A stretch of DNA of 64,000 bases from Tubulanus polymorphus (GCF_964204645.1 NC_134027.1:9784485-9848484); one strand, 5' to 3'. Counted from the stretch's first letter, positions 36,549-52,751 are shown. Notes: generated by a model not told the origin, from the sequence alone. Numbers and translations: made by a program.

Positions 36549-39500
36549 ATGGCCGCTGCTGCAACTGGCACTGTCTCTTTCGGCTTCTCGAAGAAAGCCA
36601 CCAATCATCAGAAATTAATTGCGAAAGATCGCACCGATGAAGTCGCTGAACTTGAGACCGATTACGTGACGTCTTTAGAAGGGAAACAAGTAGTTAGGTA
36701 AATGAGAGATCTCTGATAATTAATGATAAAATGCCTGCTGAACTGGTGTGCCGAATTGGGACTCACTCAATGGATGATTTGAAAACGGCTACTGATGATC
36801 TATTATATGCTTATTTTTTGTTAAAGCACCAAACCTGTGGAGAAGAAAAAAGAAGACTATGTGATTCCTATGATAGAGACCAATCGTTGGAGAGTGCTGA
36901 AGAGAAAGCCAGATGACGATGAAGTAGAGACGAACCCACCATCTGCCACGCCTGATGCAGATGGAGAAAAGAGAGAAAAGAGTAAAACGGCAACTGCTGA
37001 AACTGCACACAATAATGGAGATATCGACTCAATAGCTGTGAAAGAGTTGATAGCAGGTAGCCTAAGCAACATGACAACCATATTTAAGGCCATTCCTTGT
37101 AGCAAACATATTCTATTCTATCAGATGGGGTTTTATATTTCATAAATCTGTATTGATCTTTATTATATCCACTTAAAAAAAAGATATCCATTCCATATGA
37201 ATTCCTCAGTAAAATTGTTGAAAAATGGGCGGGGGAAAATTGTCCTGATAACTTCTGGTGTGAATCTTATGAATGATAACTGATTGGTTTCTAAATAAGT
37301 TTGTTTGCATAGTATAAACTAACTAGCCTATTAGCTAACTAGATTATTTCTTTACCATTTAAGATGCGGCCAGACAAAACGACATTTGGGAAAATGTCGG
37401 CAAAATCGACAAAGACTTGAAGATACCAATTTTGATGCAGAATCGAGTTCCGGATGGTTTTGAAACGGATGATAAACTTGACGTGTCACTGCGGCCCGAT
37501 GAGGTAGGTTACTTTGAAATACGGTTGGTCATCTTTCAACAAAAGGAATCTAAGACTTAATTGTTTTAATAATTAAACTATTTGTTTTATATGACAGCCC
37601 GAAGAAGCTGACTATGAAGCCATACCCATCGAGCATTTTGGCGTCGCCATGTTAAGAGGAATGGGTTGGAAAGATGGCGAAGGCATTGGTAAAAATAAAA
37701 AGTATGCATTGTTTCAACAACTTACTGTTGCTGTTTATTAGTGATAGATTAAAACAAACATAAATGCTTTGCAGAAATTTGACTATGTATCTTTCTATTT
37801 GCAGAGTCATAGCGCCTGTCAACGCCGTTCTTCGGCCGAAGGGACTCGGACTCGGCGCCTCTGCAGCCGTACTGAACGAAAGTAGGAAGAAAAACAACAA
37901 ACACAACAACAAATCGTCGAAAGAGGATGAAGAGTTGAAACTGTGTAAAGGGGCCTACTGTTTAATAGGAAGCGGTAAACACACTGACTTATATGGACAA
38001 GTAAGCGATTCTCAAAAATAGGAAACAGTCTTCTATGACCCTGATTTGGTTGTTATTCTGTGATAGGAAGGTCCAATTTTTTTATCATTATTATATATCT
38101 TATGGATTATAATTTTAGAAACTGTGGATACGGATGAGAAATAGGTCGATACTTTTCCGTAAAGCTGGATAATAAGTTCAAATTCATCTTATTCATTGTA
38201 AAATTAAAATTGTAAATGAAAAATAGGGAACTACAATAATGGAAAAAGAGCGAAAAAGAATATCTATAAATGACAAATATATACAAACAATAGTGATATT
38301 TATCAAGTCCATGATGTATAGATTTTGCGATATTTAAGAAAATTGGTTTATTAGGATCAATGAAGGCCATGCGATGAAGGCAATGAAGTATCCGGGTTTA
38401 AATTAATGATACAATTCTTAGGTTATCTTGAAGTTTACAGTATAGAAGAAAATGAGGTTTCCGACTGTCGCCAATAACTTTACAGCGAGGGCAGATTGAT
38501 TGCGCAATTTCACGTCTCGTTATACTTGTTTCAGGTTGAAGGAATCGACGAAGACAACGCCAGAGTTGTAGTGAAACTAACCATTAGTGGTCAATCGGCG
38601 ACGCTGTCACAACACTCGATTAAACTCGTTGACAAACATGAATATCAAAAATACTCGAAATATATCAGTGAGTACTAACAAACTTGCCTATCTCTTCTAT
38701 ATTTCCACGGGCCGGTTTAGGGGGTGGTCTCGGGGTCCACCATCAAGGTTGCCCTTTTCGCCAAGACGTAGGATCGTTAAAACCTTTTAATTTGACACTC
38801 ATCCTCTCGGAAGTTGCAACCTATCAGACATATTTCTTTGAATATATCTAAAACCGATTGTAACCGATCTAATAAAGGCCTTTGATTTGGCTGCTTCTTC
38901 GGAGAAATGCCTTTTCTGTTCTTCTGGACCCCGGCCTTCCAATTTTCCTAAATCTGCTCCTGTATTACAAGCAGCTTTAGCTCAATTCCTTAAATCGCAA
39001 TGATTTGTTTACGATTTGTTTCCGATGCAGATAAAGGAAAAGCTGATAAGTATAAAGAAAAGCAACAAGAGAAACTGAGAATGAGCGACGATGAAAAACG
39101 AGATAGAAATACTAAAAGTTATAGCGAGTCGGGTTCGGAGAGCGACTCTTCCGAGAAACATCGGCGAAAACAGAGTAAAAAGAAACGAAAGCACAAACAT
39201 AAGGATGACGACCGGCATAGACACGAAGATCGAAAAAAAGAAAGTCGGAAACGGAAATACGAAGAGGAGGAGCATATCAGGTGAGTTTTGAAAAAGCTAC
39301 AACAGATACATGACTATAGCAAAAGTCATCCTTGAAAATAGTAAAGAACAGCATGATTGATTTCAGGCTCATCAGGTATAATGTATGAAATAACCTATGT
39401 ACAGAAGGGCATGTAGTTGAGTTTTGAAAACCCTGATTAAATCTCAAGTTTCCAATTGTTGTTCCTCATTCGAACATCAATTTCTTGTCTATCAAATTGC

Positions 39501-41182
39501 GGCTTCATGCAAGCTATGTCCTTTACTGGAAACAATGAAAAAATGTATGACCAAATAATTGATAGGTGTTAAGTTTTTGAAATATCCGATGTCGTTTTCT
39601 GCGTCGGCGATTTCTGATCATATCAATGCTGGATAGTATAGAACGTATTCTATTTCAATTTCTAAATTCTAATTCGTTTCTTGTTTCAGTGAATCAAAGA
39701 AGACTCCAAAATCGTCGCCAGATTCAAAATTATGGGTTCAGTCACAGCTACGTGTTCGTATTATAGATAAATATTATAAAAAAGGAAAATATTATAATGC
39801 CAAGGTAACTAAACAATACAGAACCGAGTTCCACTGAAATGAGTGATAATTCAACTCTAAAGAGTTTTGTGTAATTGACAAAGAGTTATATTTGTAACTC
39901 ACTGCTGTGGAACTTGATGTGTCAAAAGTTGAACTCATTTTCAATCAATCAACCTACGAGTCGAATCAAACCCAGAATGATGGAACTGGTTCCAGATTCA
40001 TTCATTATGGTACAATCTCTCGGAATATGTTGTGGGTATTGTTCATTACAGGTAGAAGTTGTCGATGTTATAGACAAGAACAACTGTATATGTAAATACG
40101 AAGGTAAATTGTTAGAAGGTAAGAATCTCATTTAGGACTCGATAATGCAGTAAGATATAGATAGAAAATTTATATGATGCAATCAACTACGCTTACATTG
40201 CAAGATAAAAATATAGGATTTATCGTTGAAAGATACTTATTATTCTGATCAAATGAAATGTACAATATTTCTACATATAAACAATCACGATATAAGGGTT
40301 GTTGACTATAACTCTAAATTAGCAAATATTTCACGTGCCATATATGTGTATGAATTTTACTGATGTTTGAGTTCTTATTTGTCTATTGTTTATTTACTCG
40401 TAGAATTACCTCAATCATCACTGGAAACAGTAGTACCGAAATCTCATCCCAGTCACGTTAAAATCGTTCACGGGTCGTATTGTGGACAGGTAAACAATTT
40501 TCAAAGTGTTAGTTGTAAATGCAATGTATTCTAAATCCTAAATGTCAGATGATGTTTGTTCGATAAAAGGAAGTTTAGTATTAGTAAATTAAGAACCATA
40601 ATTCCGAGAAACTTGAAATTATGTATTATGCATAGCACATTATCTATGACAGTCTACATTATTTTTCAAAACGTTGTTGTTTGAAATAAAAGAATTTAAC
40701 ACGTTCGCTGCCAACTTGATAATATGATGCTGCCACCAATTGTCGCAATGGATAAACTGATAGGTTGGCAAATTGATCGATGTGCATTGAGAAAAAAGCT
40801 GAGTTCACATTGCCAGCCAATCGGGAACTGTCATTCCTGTGTGCCTAGTGCGAACATCTAACCGTAGATCAACTACGAATATATTGGTAGTGGCACTGGT
40901 GACAGAACCGGCTGCGAACGTGTTTAAGCTTTCAGCCTTGAGAAATAACTCGACGTCAATTGTCAGGATTTAAGTTTGCGATACACATGCTTACGATAGA
41001 CTGCAAAATCACAATTTACAATTACGTATTTTCTTTTTCAGCTCGGTGAAATAATCGAACGCGATAAAGGCAAGGAAACTTGTACGGTACAGTTGTTGAG
41101 CAATCGGGATAAAGCATTGACGCTGCATTTAGACAATATATGTGAATATTTAGGCGATATAGACACTTTGATGGATTACTGA
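36549..41182 (+). CDS. GPKOW: GPKOW, spliceosomal G-patch and KOW motif protein
   Basis: Eleven exons: 36549-36697, 36827-37056, 37364-37503, 37598-37701, 37805-38000, 38535-38667, 39031-39280, 39690-39804, 40052-40118, 40404-40489, 41042-41182. They sum to 1611 nt, 536 residues with stop. GPKOW (yeast Spp2 relative) joins the spliceosome at activation, and its G-patch stimulates the helicase DHX16. Visible parts: TVSFGF near the N-terminus, AVKELIA (about 120-126), the G-patch [18 protein letters not shown] with RPKGLGLG after it (about 184-226), KOW1 [18 protein letters not shown] (exons 5-6), a Lys/Arg/Ser-rich segment (exon 7, about 318-400), and KOW2 [16 protein letters not shown] (exons 10-11). 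The basic insert makes it longer than the roughly 476-residue human protein. ATG 36549 is chosen because the upstream in-frame codon at 36519 is GTG. Confidence 0.95.
38700..38965. repeat. Dispersed repeat in GPKOW intron 6
   Basis: Left phrase GGGCCGGTTTAGGGGGTGG resembles TTGGATTTAGGGGGTGG of the element at 58706. The right end AAATCTGCTCCTG is a degenerate inverse. Probably an old copy of the same family; no clear target duplication. Confidence 0.45.
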
Positions 41183-41265
41183 ATCATTGGAGGAACTTAA
41201 TTGTGGATCTGCTGATCTACCGCATTAGAAGCAGAAAATGTAGAAATTAGTCCAAAATAATTATG

Positions 41266-41271
41266 AATAAA
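41266..41271 (+). terminator. Poly(A) signal of GPKOW
   Basis: AATAAA 84 bases after the GPKOW stop codon, followed by GT-rich sequence. The cleavage site is probably within the next 30 bases. Confidence 0.6.
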
Positions 41272-41454
41272 TCGGTGTTATTTACAATACAGCAATGTTT
41301 CTGTACATCATGTATTTTGATATCTCGTGTAAACTATTGTGAATAATTTATATATTTTGTAAAAAGAAAAAAGTATTTTATGATCGAAATTAAGGGTAGT
41401 TTTTGTCACTGGGTCCGATTATTAATGGATTTACTGAATTTCTATCGCGTCGTA

Positions 41455-41660
41455 TCTGGTGTAGATATAGTCTGAATACCAGTAGTTGTTACCGGTTCCC
41501 TACAAGTTGTTTGAGTTGTTTGGGGAACAACGGCTAGGTACCATCCTCGCTTGCCAGGGGTCCGGTATCACTCCCGAACTCGCTTCCACCAGGGGGAACA
41601 GCTTTAGCGTAGTAGGTTCGAATCCCTTGACGGGTGAAGATGGCTAGGTACTAGACTAGT
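41455..41660. repeat. Composite dispersed repeat with a tRNA-like B box
   Basis: Combines the GTCTGAATACCAG...AACAACGGCTAGGTAC sequence seen at 36005-36105 with CATCCTCGCTTGCCAGGGG (as at 26986). A following segment holds GGTTCGAATCCC (41608-41619), an exact pol III B box. No tRNA cloverleaf could be built. Likely a tRNA-derived SINE merged with other repeat units. It lies between GPKOW and the ARF promoter. Confidence 0.5.
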
Positions 41661-41773
41661 GTAAATATAAAAGGACAACGAACGCCGGGTGCGACCCGCA
41701 ACCCACCGTGAATTGACCGTATAGTGCTGCCACCTCGTAGGGAATCCCGGCACTCGTAGGAATTCTCTTTTAG

Positions 41774-41781
41774 TGACGTCA
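41774..41781. promoter_or_regulatory. Perfect CRE in the ARF promoter
   Basis: TGACGTCA, the palindromic CREB/ATF/CREB3-type site, 163 bases upstream of the ARF start codon and embedded in CpG-rich sequence. Mammalian ARF4 is a CREB3 target in the Golgi stress response, so a functional site is plausible. Binding is not shown by sequence alone. Confidence 0.6.
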
Positions 41782-41943
41782 CGGCCGGTTGGCGAGTTTG
41801 ACGTGGCAAGTGAATAAGATTTTCATCTGAAAATCCTGCGGGTGTTGCTGTTTTATCAGGTCGTTGTTGGTTTTCCGACAGTTTTCTGTAATCAGATCTT
41901 CGCACCTTCACATTAACATCGTCGAAAACGTGTGAAATTCAAG

Positions 41944-44409
<2,466 letters not shown>

Positions 44410-45765
44410 TCCGAGTCGAGCGCATTTAGGAGCGAACTTTAAAAAAAAGTAACGGAACGATAATATACCGATAATGTAGACACGTTTTCATCAGTTGCCG
44501 ATTCACGAGTCGGGAAGCCGACCGTCGAACGTCGGCGTGAAGTGTGTACGTGAATTTTCGTCTGCTACGCGCTCTCGTGAATTGTCAACTGTGTGCGGTA
44601 GACGCCAACCGAATCTTCCTCACGGATCGAGCCTGCTCAACGCAGTTTATTGAACAACAACTTTGTCCGGGTGCAGTACTGGTTTCGTCGAATTTAGACG
44701 AGGCGCGTATAAAATAATACTGTGTAGATTATTGACTGCCTCATTTGCTTCATTGCGGTTGTTAACAGTAGATTATGCATCAGTTTGAGATCATATCTCT
44801 CAAGCTTACAAGCATTAGTAGTAATTTATTTAATACGGTGAACAAATGAGGGTATTTGTCAGTCTGATCATTTTATCGAAAAATGAACAGATCATTTTAT
44901 CAAAAATGAAATTGGTTCTAACACAATTTTGACGTTTGCTGCCAGTATCGTTTCTAAAGGTCGGTCATGACCTACGCTAGTTGGTATGGATTTGTTCTAT
45001 TTTGAGGATGGTTTAACGCATCGTGTTTGTTACAGGTAGCAAAAATCCTCAAAATGAATGAATCTGATAGGTTTATCTCAACATATGAATAAAGAAAGTA
45101 TCATTCCTTCAGGTCCTGTAGTATGACTAGAGGCAGTCTAACATATTCCAGTTTATACGTACGTACTCTTCCATTTTGTGATGTTCCTACTTCTGTGAGT
45201 GTACAGAGACCTCGCATTCATCTATATTTGTTGAGAGTATGGACTTTTTCTGGTAGAAGTAAGGCAATTAATTGCATAGGATACAGTATGTAAATCAAAT
45301 TAAAAGTTGGCTTTGAGTTTCGGTGAGGAAAATCTTGTAAATAAATCGTCTTATTTTACGGTGCATTTTATGTGTTTATTACGACGCAAATATTCAAAAC
45401 AACTTGAATATAACACTCCAGATTGCTATTGGTATGATTCTTTTGGTAACCACTCTCCTGTATACTCGAATAACTTACTTGAAAATCAGTTTTTTTAAAT
45501 TGCTGACACATAAAACTTTTTTTGGGATCTTGCTACAACCTGTCTTGTTCGAGATATTTTCTCTTTAGAAATACTGCGGTTCTATTTTCTATTTTTTTTC
45601 TCATTGTTTGGTCAGTTGGGTGTTAGACGGTTAATTTATTTCTCCATCTGCTGCGTATGTTATAATATATAAAAAAAGTCCTGAATGAAAACAGCATGTA
45701 ATTGTACATTGTATTTATCTAAATATGTGAAATAAATTTTCAGTAAATGAATTAATAAACTTGTC
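44410..45765 (+). other. ARF 3' UTR with several poly(A) signals
   Basis: About 1.3 kb of AT-rich, non-coding DNA follows the stop. AATAAA occurs at 45088-45093, 45731-45736 and 45754-45759, so alternative 3' ends are likely. From about 45766 to the PUS7 stop at 46393, the two convergent genes are separated by roughly 600 bases in which I recognise nothing. Confidence 0.5.
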
Positions 45766-46392
45766 TCTTCGTGTCATACTGGTATAATCTTCGCCCAAAC
45801 CACTGCACGGGAGTGAGTAGAAGACAGAGTGCTAGCGTCTTTGTCATTTTGCAAGGCATTAAATACCGTCTTTAACACCCATTGTGCAGAAAGATGTGAC
45901 TGCAACACCGAGCTACCAATTTTCCCCGATTTTCAGGTGCAGTCCCTGAAAATGCCTCTCTGTCCCTGGTATTTTTCTTGATGCTATTGAAAATCTAATG
46001 CTGTCCGAGGAACAATTTTCTACTGTCACTACAAATTATTCAAATTCTTCACTATTCCATTGTCTTTTGCTGATATGGTAATGTCTGCTGCGGTACTTGT
46101 CAATTCTTACTGTAATACAAGTACTTGAGATTCCTGTATTATCTCTATCAAGACTTAATGTTTACTATCAGCTTCATATAGGAAGCCTCTCATAAAATTC
46201 TTCAGTATTTGGTTACATTCAAACTGCTAGGGGGTAAGATATCCACCTTATTTTTCAGAAACGGCTCCTTTTTCATTAAATGTATGGAATCGCATTTCTG
46301 GCTCGTTACATTTTGTTCTATGAAGTAATCGACATCAACACAGAATTTCTCATATAAAAATGCAGTCGGTTTATTTAAAAATCTATTACTTT

Positions 46393-49300
46393 TCAAGTGG
46401 TATTCAATGTAGCTTGATAGGCAGCAGATGTATCGGTGCGTAGTACTTCTCGAATGGTCATAGTTGCGTACGTCGATGATGGTAAGGAGAATTCCATCAT
46501 TAATGCTTTATATTTACCTCCTGAAACATAACGAATGTAATTACAATGAATGGTAAATGATAAGCAAATAAGGAGAAGTAATTCTTTTCAGGGACACTTC
46601 ATTCATTTTCGATACGACTGAAGATGGTATACTCATTGACTATTATCAGAGGCAGTTGGCAGCTCAGTATAGCCATATTTAACAATGCTACACTCAGAAA
46701 GTGATGGCTGGTGGTTCATAAAATAGGTGCCTGTTACAGTGTCTCACTAATTTCATCATCATATTTGATTAATCATTTTAGACAATCCTCTTGCCACATA
46801 AAAATCTTATCTTATAACTTAGTGAAACCAGGAGAACTGGATGGGCAGTACTCAAACATTGAACCTTCCGGTAACACACTACCTATAAGCCTGGTGTTCG
46901 GGTGTAGTACAGTAGTTTAGCATAGTATGACTTACCTTCGACTGATACTGGTTCTGTTTCTTCATTTAAACGATCGATGTCGCTGAGGACTAGGGGGTGC
47001 GCTACATCATCGTAAGCGAACATTTTCCACGACAAATTACTAGGTTTCACCATCATGAACCTATACGACCCGGACAGTGAATAATCTCTGAAATATGAAA
47101 CAAATTCTCGTGCAAATGTATACGATAATGTTGTTTGGCTTCGGAGCAATTTGGAAAAGTAAACTTAAATCAGTTCACTGTTTTGAAAAATAACCTACTC
47201 ACTTGACTTTATGTTTTAGAGTATTGATGTTTAATTCATCCTTCTCAAACAATTCTTCATACCAGCTTTTGACTGTGAAAGAAATAGGTAAGATATATTG
47301 CGTATGCCGATATGTTACTTTACTTCCAGTATATAGCTTGCATTTAGGATATAACAACTATGTGAACTCCAACAATGTACAATAATCTTGAATGACATAA
47401 TGATGAAAATGAACTTATCATTATTAACAAACGAACCATTATCTGGGTAAATGACATCAAATCCTGGCAAAGGTAATACCACGTTATGTATCGTATACTG
47501 CTCCAGGTTCTCCTTAGTCACGACGACCGGTTCCGGTTTCTCTTTCCGCGCGGGATCATTTCCGATTTCCATAGCAACCGGTAAGACTAGATCGCCGACG
47601 GCTAGCCGAAGTCCGTGTTCGCGAATTCTCCGAGAAACGACATTATTCCATACGTAACTCTGGTAACTGTGCACGTACATGGTTCTCGTGTTACGCGGAA
47701 TCTAAAAAATACAATAAATCCTCAGTAGATAGTTGAGTTGAAATAGATGGAAATATATAAAATGACGAATGAAATTCTTCCGTAATGTTCAATCATTTTG
47801 TATTAACTCTCGTGTTCAATAGAATGTTTTCGGGTTTACATATACCATCCCTTCTAAAGACAAATCAATACTGATACAAACAGTTATAAGTTCATATACA
47901 TATCCAACCTCACAAGACAATGGTTCAAGCATCTTCAAAATTTCCCATGAATATTCGAATTGTCATCTGTCATGATGACAGATGAAAAAAGCGAAAGCAA
48001 ATAGCTTGCTGGGACTTACTAATATTAATATTCGACATCTATGCGATGTCTCTAATATATATGAATTATACATCTTTAAGTAATATATTTTTACATCAAT
48101 ACACAGCATCCGAGACACCTGATGTCTTGATACATACATACCATTGATAATGCATGCACCAAATCATTCTTCTCATATTTACACAACCCCGACAATAAAT
48201 GGCTCTCCACGCACGTCAGTCGTCCCAATTTATTCAGAGCAGACTCCGCATTTTTCGTCGCTGTCCACTCTTCGCGGCACGCTATGAGGTCACGATGTTC
48301 TCCTGAAATGACATGCATTTTCTCAATGATTTCAAATAGACAAGAATTCGGTATCAAAAAGAAATCGCACGCACGCACAGAGATTATTAAGCAATGCTGT
48401 AACATAGATTAACCATACCGGTAAACTTGAATCATTTACCTGTGTCACCTCTAGCTGTCAATATCAAATCTATAGCTTTAGACCAATCACTGTGCAGCAA
48501 GGCTCTGTTTAAACAAATCGATAAGATAAGCTCAAAATTATCGAAGCCATGAGAAACTGAGGTTTGATGGCTAAACCATGGAATATTTTTGTGGCACAAC
48601 TAAGGACAATAACCGAGAAGATTTTCAAACCAGGATATCAGCGCATAGATTATTACTAGTTATGCACTATAAAAGAAATAAATCATTATTACTATCATCA
48701 TTATATCACCAAATAGGATCAGAGAACTGAACTCATTGTGGTGTCAATTGGAAAGAGTAGCTAACAAACAGTGACTAAGAGAAGATAAACTTTTTCTCAA
48801 CACGCAGCAGTATTACCTTCCAACATGATGAGTTGGTATCGAAGATGTGCCAAATCGCTGCATACCAAAATAATTTATGAATCCATTCTCGGACAATGAC
48901 TTCATAGCTTTGCTTATTTGGTCTTCTTTGCCCGTGCAATTCCTGAAAAAGTAGTATAACAAAAAAATTTATGAATTGTTTAGTACCTTGTTAAATTTTT
49001 TCTATGCAACGTCGTAGAATCGCTCAAACTGAGATTTGCAGTGGTTTGGTAACTGGTGGGTTTGTATCGATGACTGCCGAGTCAATTGTCATCACAAATT
49101 GTTACCTACCTGAGAACAACTGTGAAATGATTACCAGCCAGATCCCCCAGCTGTAGTCTATCTTTCTCATAGCTACGAAGACAATAACACAAATACAACT
49201 ATGTATAGAAATATGGGAAATATGAATCTTCGCAGTAGAAATAAAACAATCTTACAAACCTGAAATTACCCAATTTTATATTGCTGAGCACTTTATTCAG

Positions 49301-51853
49301 GCCAAACAATCTTTCCGGTCTCACCCTGGAAACAGATATTGTGCATACACTATTAATTGCCGTTATGTTAAAATGAATTTGACAGTTCTAATTCCAACCC
49401 TTGTGTTAACCTTACAGTAATCATTGAATGATTATTGAATGATTACTCAAGGGTTAACCAAGATGTTGATTAGCACTTGCAAAAAGCGTCAAAACTTGAT
49501 GAAAACAGATCTTGAAACCAGAAACAAGACTATTTCTGATTTTTTATAGAAACGGCCTGACATGTTGATAGAAACAGCTTGTTTAGAGTAGACAAGAGAC
49601 AATTTGTTATCGAATTTCATGGTTCCTACGAACACCTTTTCACTTCCACAAGTCAAATCCTTAAATCCGCATTATTGTGTAACACGGGGTCCCTATCAGA
49701 TCAGTTATTCCTGGATATGATGGGTTTTAGAGGAGCTTTAAAACATTTCACATTTCGAGGAAGTATCTGCATCACTTTCATATTCCGGTGACTGTTAACT
49801 CCTCCTAAATCAGTACTGTTTATCTCAATCTCAATAAACCAATCATTCGGTGGTTTTGTAAGCAAATATTCATCCTTAACACTACCTCGGTTGGCAAGTC
49901 GAGTAAAAACATATTCTGGTAATGACTGTATTGATTTAGGCACAGTTGTATACTGTACATCTACTAACTAGACAAAAATTTCGAATTGCATATTTATCAA
50001 AATTGAAAGTTTTAAAGGAGTTTAGCGCATTTTGCTAAAATAAAAGCAGTTTCAAGAGCACCTTTAAGAGTACTTTCTTTTAAGAGTTTCTAAGGAATCA
50101 AGGAGTCGTAGGGACCATTTTGCTCAGTACCTTTTTGCTGATATTTTCTGCACAGTCTTTCCGCGTTTGTCTTTAGTTCCGGCGTATTGAAATACGCCCG
50201 GTTTCATTCGTAGACAACTAGCAATAGCACCTACAGCGTTCATCGTGTCACGGTTCTCTTTATACATGACGAAATGACAGTATTCGCCTTTATCTTTTGG
50301 CCAATTGTTGCTACGACTTGTATCTAGACGAGAGGTTGAAAAAGACACAAATTGAAAACTTCTTTCAAAACGATTTCTTTTAAAGCGTGGTCTTTTATGA
50401 TAATCTCCATAAGATGTTATGATACAATGTCAGTGAAATTTACAAAAGATTTTCCATTTTATGAACTTTTTTTTCAAACGACATCATGCTTGTTTGTTTT
50501 CATGCGGTAAATACCTTTGCCAACTTTAACTTGAATGTATTTAATTCCATCGATGGTTTCTGTGGAGCTTCGTAACCCTGAATACGTTTGACTTATCGTT
50601 TTATGAATGCGCGTTCGAGCTTCTTTATCTTCTCCGACCTACGCAACAAAATATGATTCATTTGCATACAATTGCTCTTGAAGTTGAGTACCATAGGCCT
50701 AAATCCATTTTTTGAAATTTGACCTTGCCCCACACACACCTTGATTAACACGTTTGCGGTAAGATCTTTTTCCTCCTCCAAATGTTTTAAACTTTCCAAC
50801 TGTTCATCGGTAAGATCACTACTTACAACTTTGTCCGTCTGCAATTGAAGAACAAATTCATTCAAATCATTTCAAATTGGTATTACATTGATTTGCAATT
50901 GATTACAGTGATTAGCACGAACGTATAAGGCTAGTCGCTTACGACATTTGCATATCTAAGGCAACTTGTGGGACTTAGCTTACTTACTAACCTCTGGTAT
51001 TGGCTTAGACAAATTCGTTAAATGTGTGACTTCACCATTCAAGGCGATTTCATTGACAAGGAAATCTGAAAATCTGAAATAAACCACAAAAATATGCTTC
51101 AGACACTTCCAGATTGTGGTAGCTTCGTCAAATCATCCCATGAAAATATTAGTTACACTCCGTCCCCTTGTATAGAATAGGCCTACAATAGAATATATGA
51201 GAAGATTCTCAGGCGCGTTGGAAGCCATTTTTGATTGCTGCGGCCAATTACCGAATCTTTATAGGTGCTGATATATTTCTGCGGCAAATTTACTAAAAAA
51301 ATTGCTCAAAAACATGGTGTTCAAAGAAAAGAAAAAAATGTCAATCAGTAAATTATTGCCGCGGCTCTTGCCGCCGCAGTCGCGCCACTTCCAACGCCAC
51401 TGATTTTGTTGATTATTAGCTGTAGTCAGTAACCTGACTGTGGTTTATTTTCACGATCAGATATTTTCAAGCATATAATGATCATGTATTCGATCCCATT
51501 ACTGCAAGCGATTAAATGATTAGGTCAACCGGTCACAGACAATATATAAATACCAGGTTCTTTTTTGCATCATCCGACATCATGATGATCGGATCATGTG
51601 ATCTAAAAAAATGCTGGCATGCAAAGCGTCGAAATATTCCTCACCTTTGTTTGATAATTCCTGTAAAACTTTCATGATCGCTAACATATTCGGTTATTCC
51701 TACATCTATCTCCCTTGATCCAGTTCCCACGACGTCGACAACCTTGTCCCTGCTGACCCTCTCGTCGTCGTCATTCTTTTTCAGTTTTTTCTGCGGAGGT
51801 TCAGGAATATTTTGTTTATCTAACTCGGTGTGTACGCTGCCACTGGACTCCAT
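46393..51853 (-). CDS. PUS7: PUS7 pseudouridine synthase (TruD family)
   Basis: Fourteen exons: 51853-51645, 51073-50992, 50838-50740, 50638-50515, 50323-50131, 49325-49260, 49172-49110, 48942-48817, 48504-48440, 48302-48142, 47701-47437, 47272-47203, 47087-46936, 46520-46393. Total 1803 nt, 600 residues plus stop. PUS7 isomerises uridine to pseudouridine in tRNAs, mRNAs and other RNAs, mostly in the nucleus. Seen: a Lys-rich N-terminus (PQKKLKK), then [21 protein letters not shown], then the TruD motif [12 protein letters not shown] with catalytic D223, NYFGMQRFG (302-310), [32 protein letters not shown] and the C-terminal [14 protein letters not shown]. Somewhat shorter than human PUS7 (661), mainly because the acidic N-terminal stretch is reduced. 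The end NTT-stop lacks a few C-terminal residues of the human form. Start chosen as the only ATG before the conserved region. Confidence 0.96.
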
Positions 51854-52088
51854 ATCAATTCGGTCCCAGGATTGATTCTAATCTATTAAATCCGTTGGCA
51901 AGAAACTAGTTTAAAGTAGTGTGTCCGTATAATAATGTTTAATTGAATTGAATTCGTTCCACATTGAACGAGCATCGCGCGTACTCTATTATGACCTCCG
52001 AAGTCTCCGTCCGAAATCTCCGGTATGCTCCACACAAAATCCGAATCACACCACCTCGACAGAAAGGAGGTTTCGGAGACTCCAAAAA

Positions 52089-52102
52089 GTCACGTGACCA
52101 AT
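52089..52102. promoter_or_regulatory. E-box/CCAAT cluster upstream of PUS7
   Basis: GTCACGTGAC (52089-52098), a palindromic E-box matching the CLEAR/USF type, overlaps a CCAAT box (52098-52102). It lies 236 bases upstream of the PUS7 start codon. The factor cannot be named from sequence. Confidence 0.45.
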
Positions 52103-52147
52103 AAAAGAGTACGATTGGAGGCAAACGTATGGAATACCTCAAGGGCC

Positions 52148-52312
52148 ATACGACTTACGACTTACATTTTACGACTTACGTTTTACGAGTTACGATTTAC
52201 GTTTTACGAGTTACTTATACATTTCCTTGAATATTCGTAACGACATCCGTTTTATGAGTTACGAATTACAACATAAATACGTTTTACGAATTACGAGTTA
52301 CGATTTAAGTGT
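52148..52312. repeat. Minisatellite of TTACGA(C/G)TTACG-type units
   Basis: A degenerate tandem array built from ACGACTTAC, ACGAGTTACG, ACGATTTACG and ACGTTTTACG variants (about 10-12 bp each). It lies just beyond the PUS7 promoter. Confidence 0.8.
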
Positions 52313-52553
52313 TGGAGTTTCGGTTCGCAAGAGTTCAAGGACAGTGGCCACGTGGTAGGCATTTCACTGTGTGGGTGTAATTATTAGACGAATAACTGTA
52401 ACGATGATGGATGGTTGTATGCAGCCCAGTGTTTTCAAAAAATAAATACATTTTTTCTAAATTGATGAATCTTGTTCTAATTATTAAAATCATTTCCAGC
52501 TAAGATCTATTGAAATATCGTCTATTAAAATCATCGTGCGCGTAACAACGGGG

Positions 52554-52751
<198 letters not shown>

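Noticed and set aside
36449-36604. Extension of the DCC first exon into GPKOW exon 1 on the opposite strand
   Set aside because: The upstream in-frame start would be TTG, and the extension is antisense to conserved GPKOW coding. ATG 36448 suffices.
41565-41640. tRNA gene around the GGTTCGAATCCC B box
   Set aside because: No A box at the right distance and no cloverleaf. Part of a repeat.
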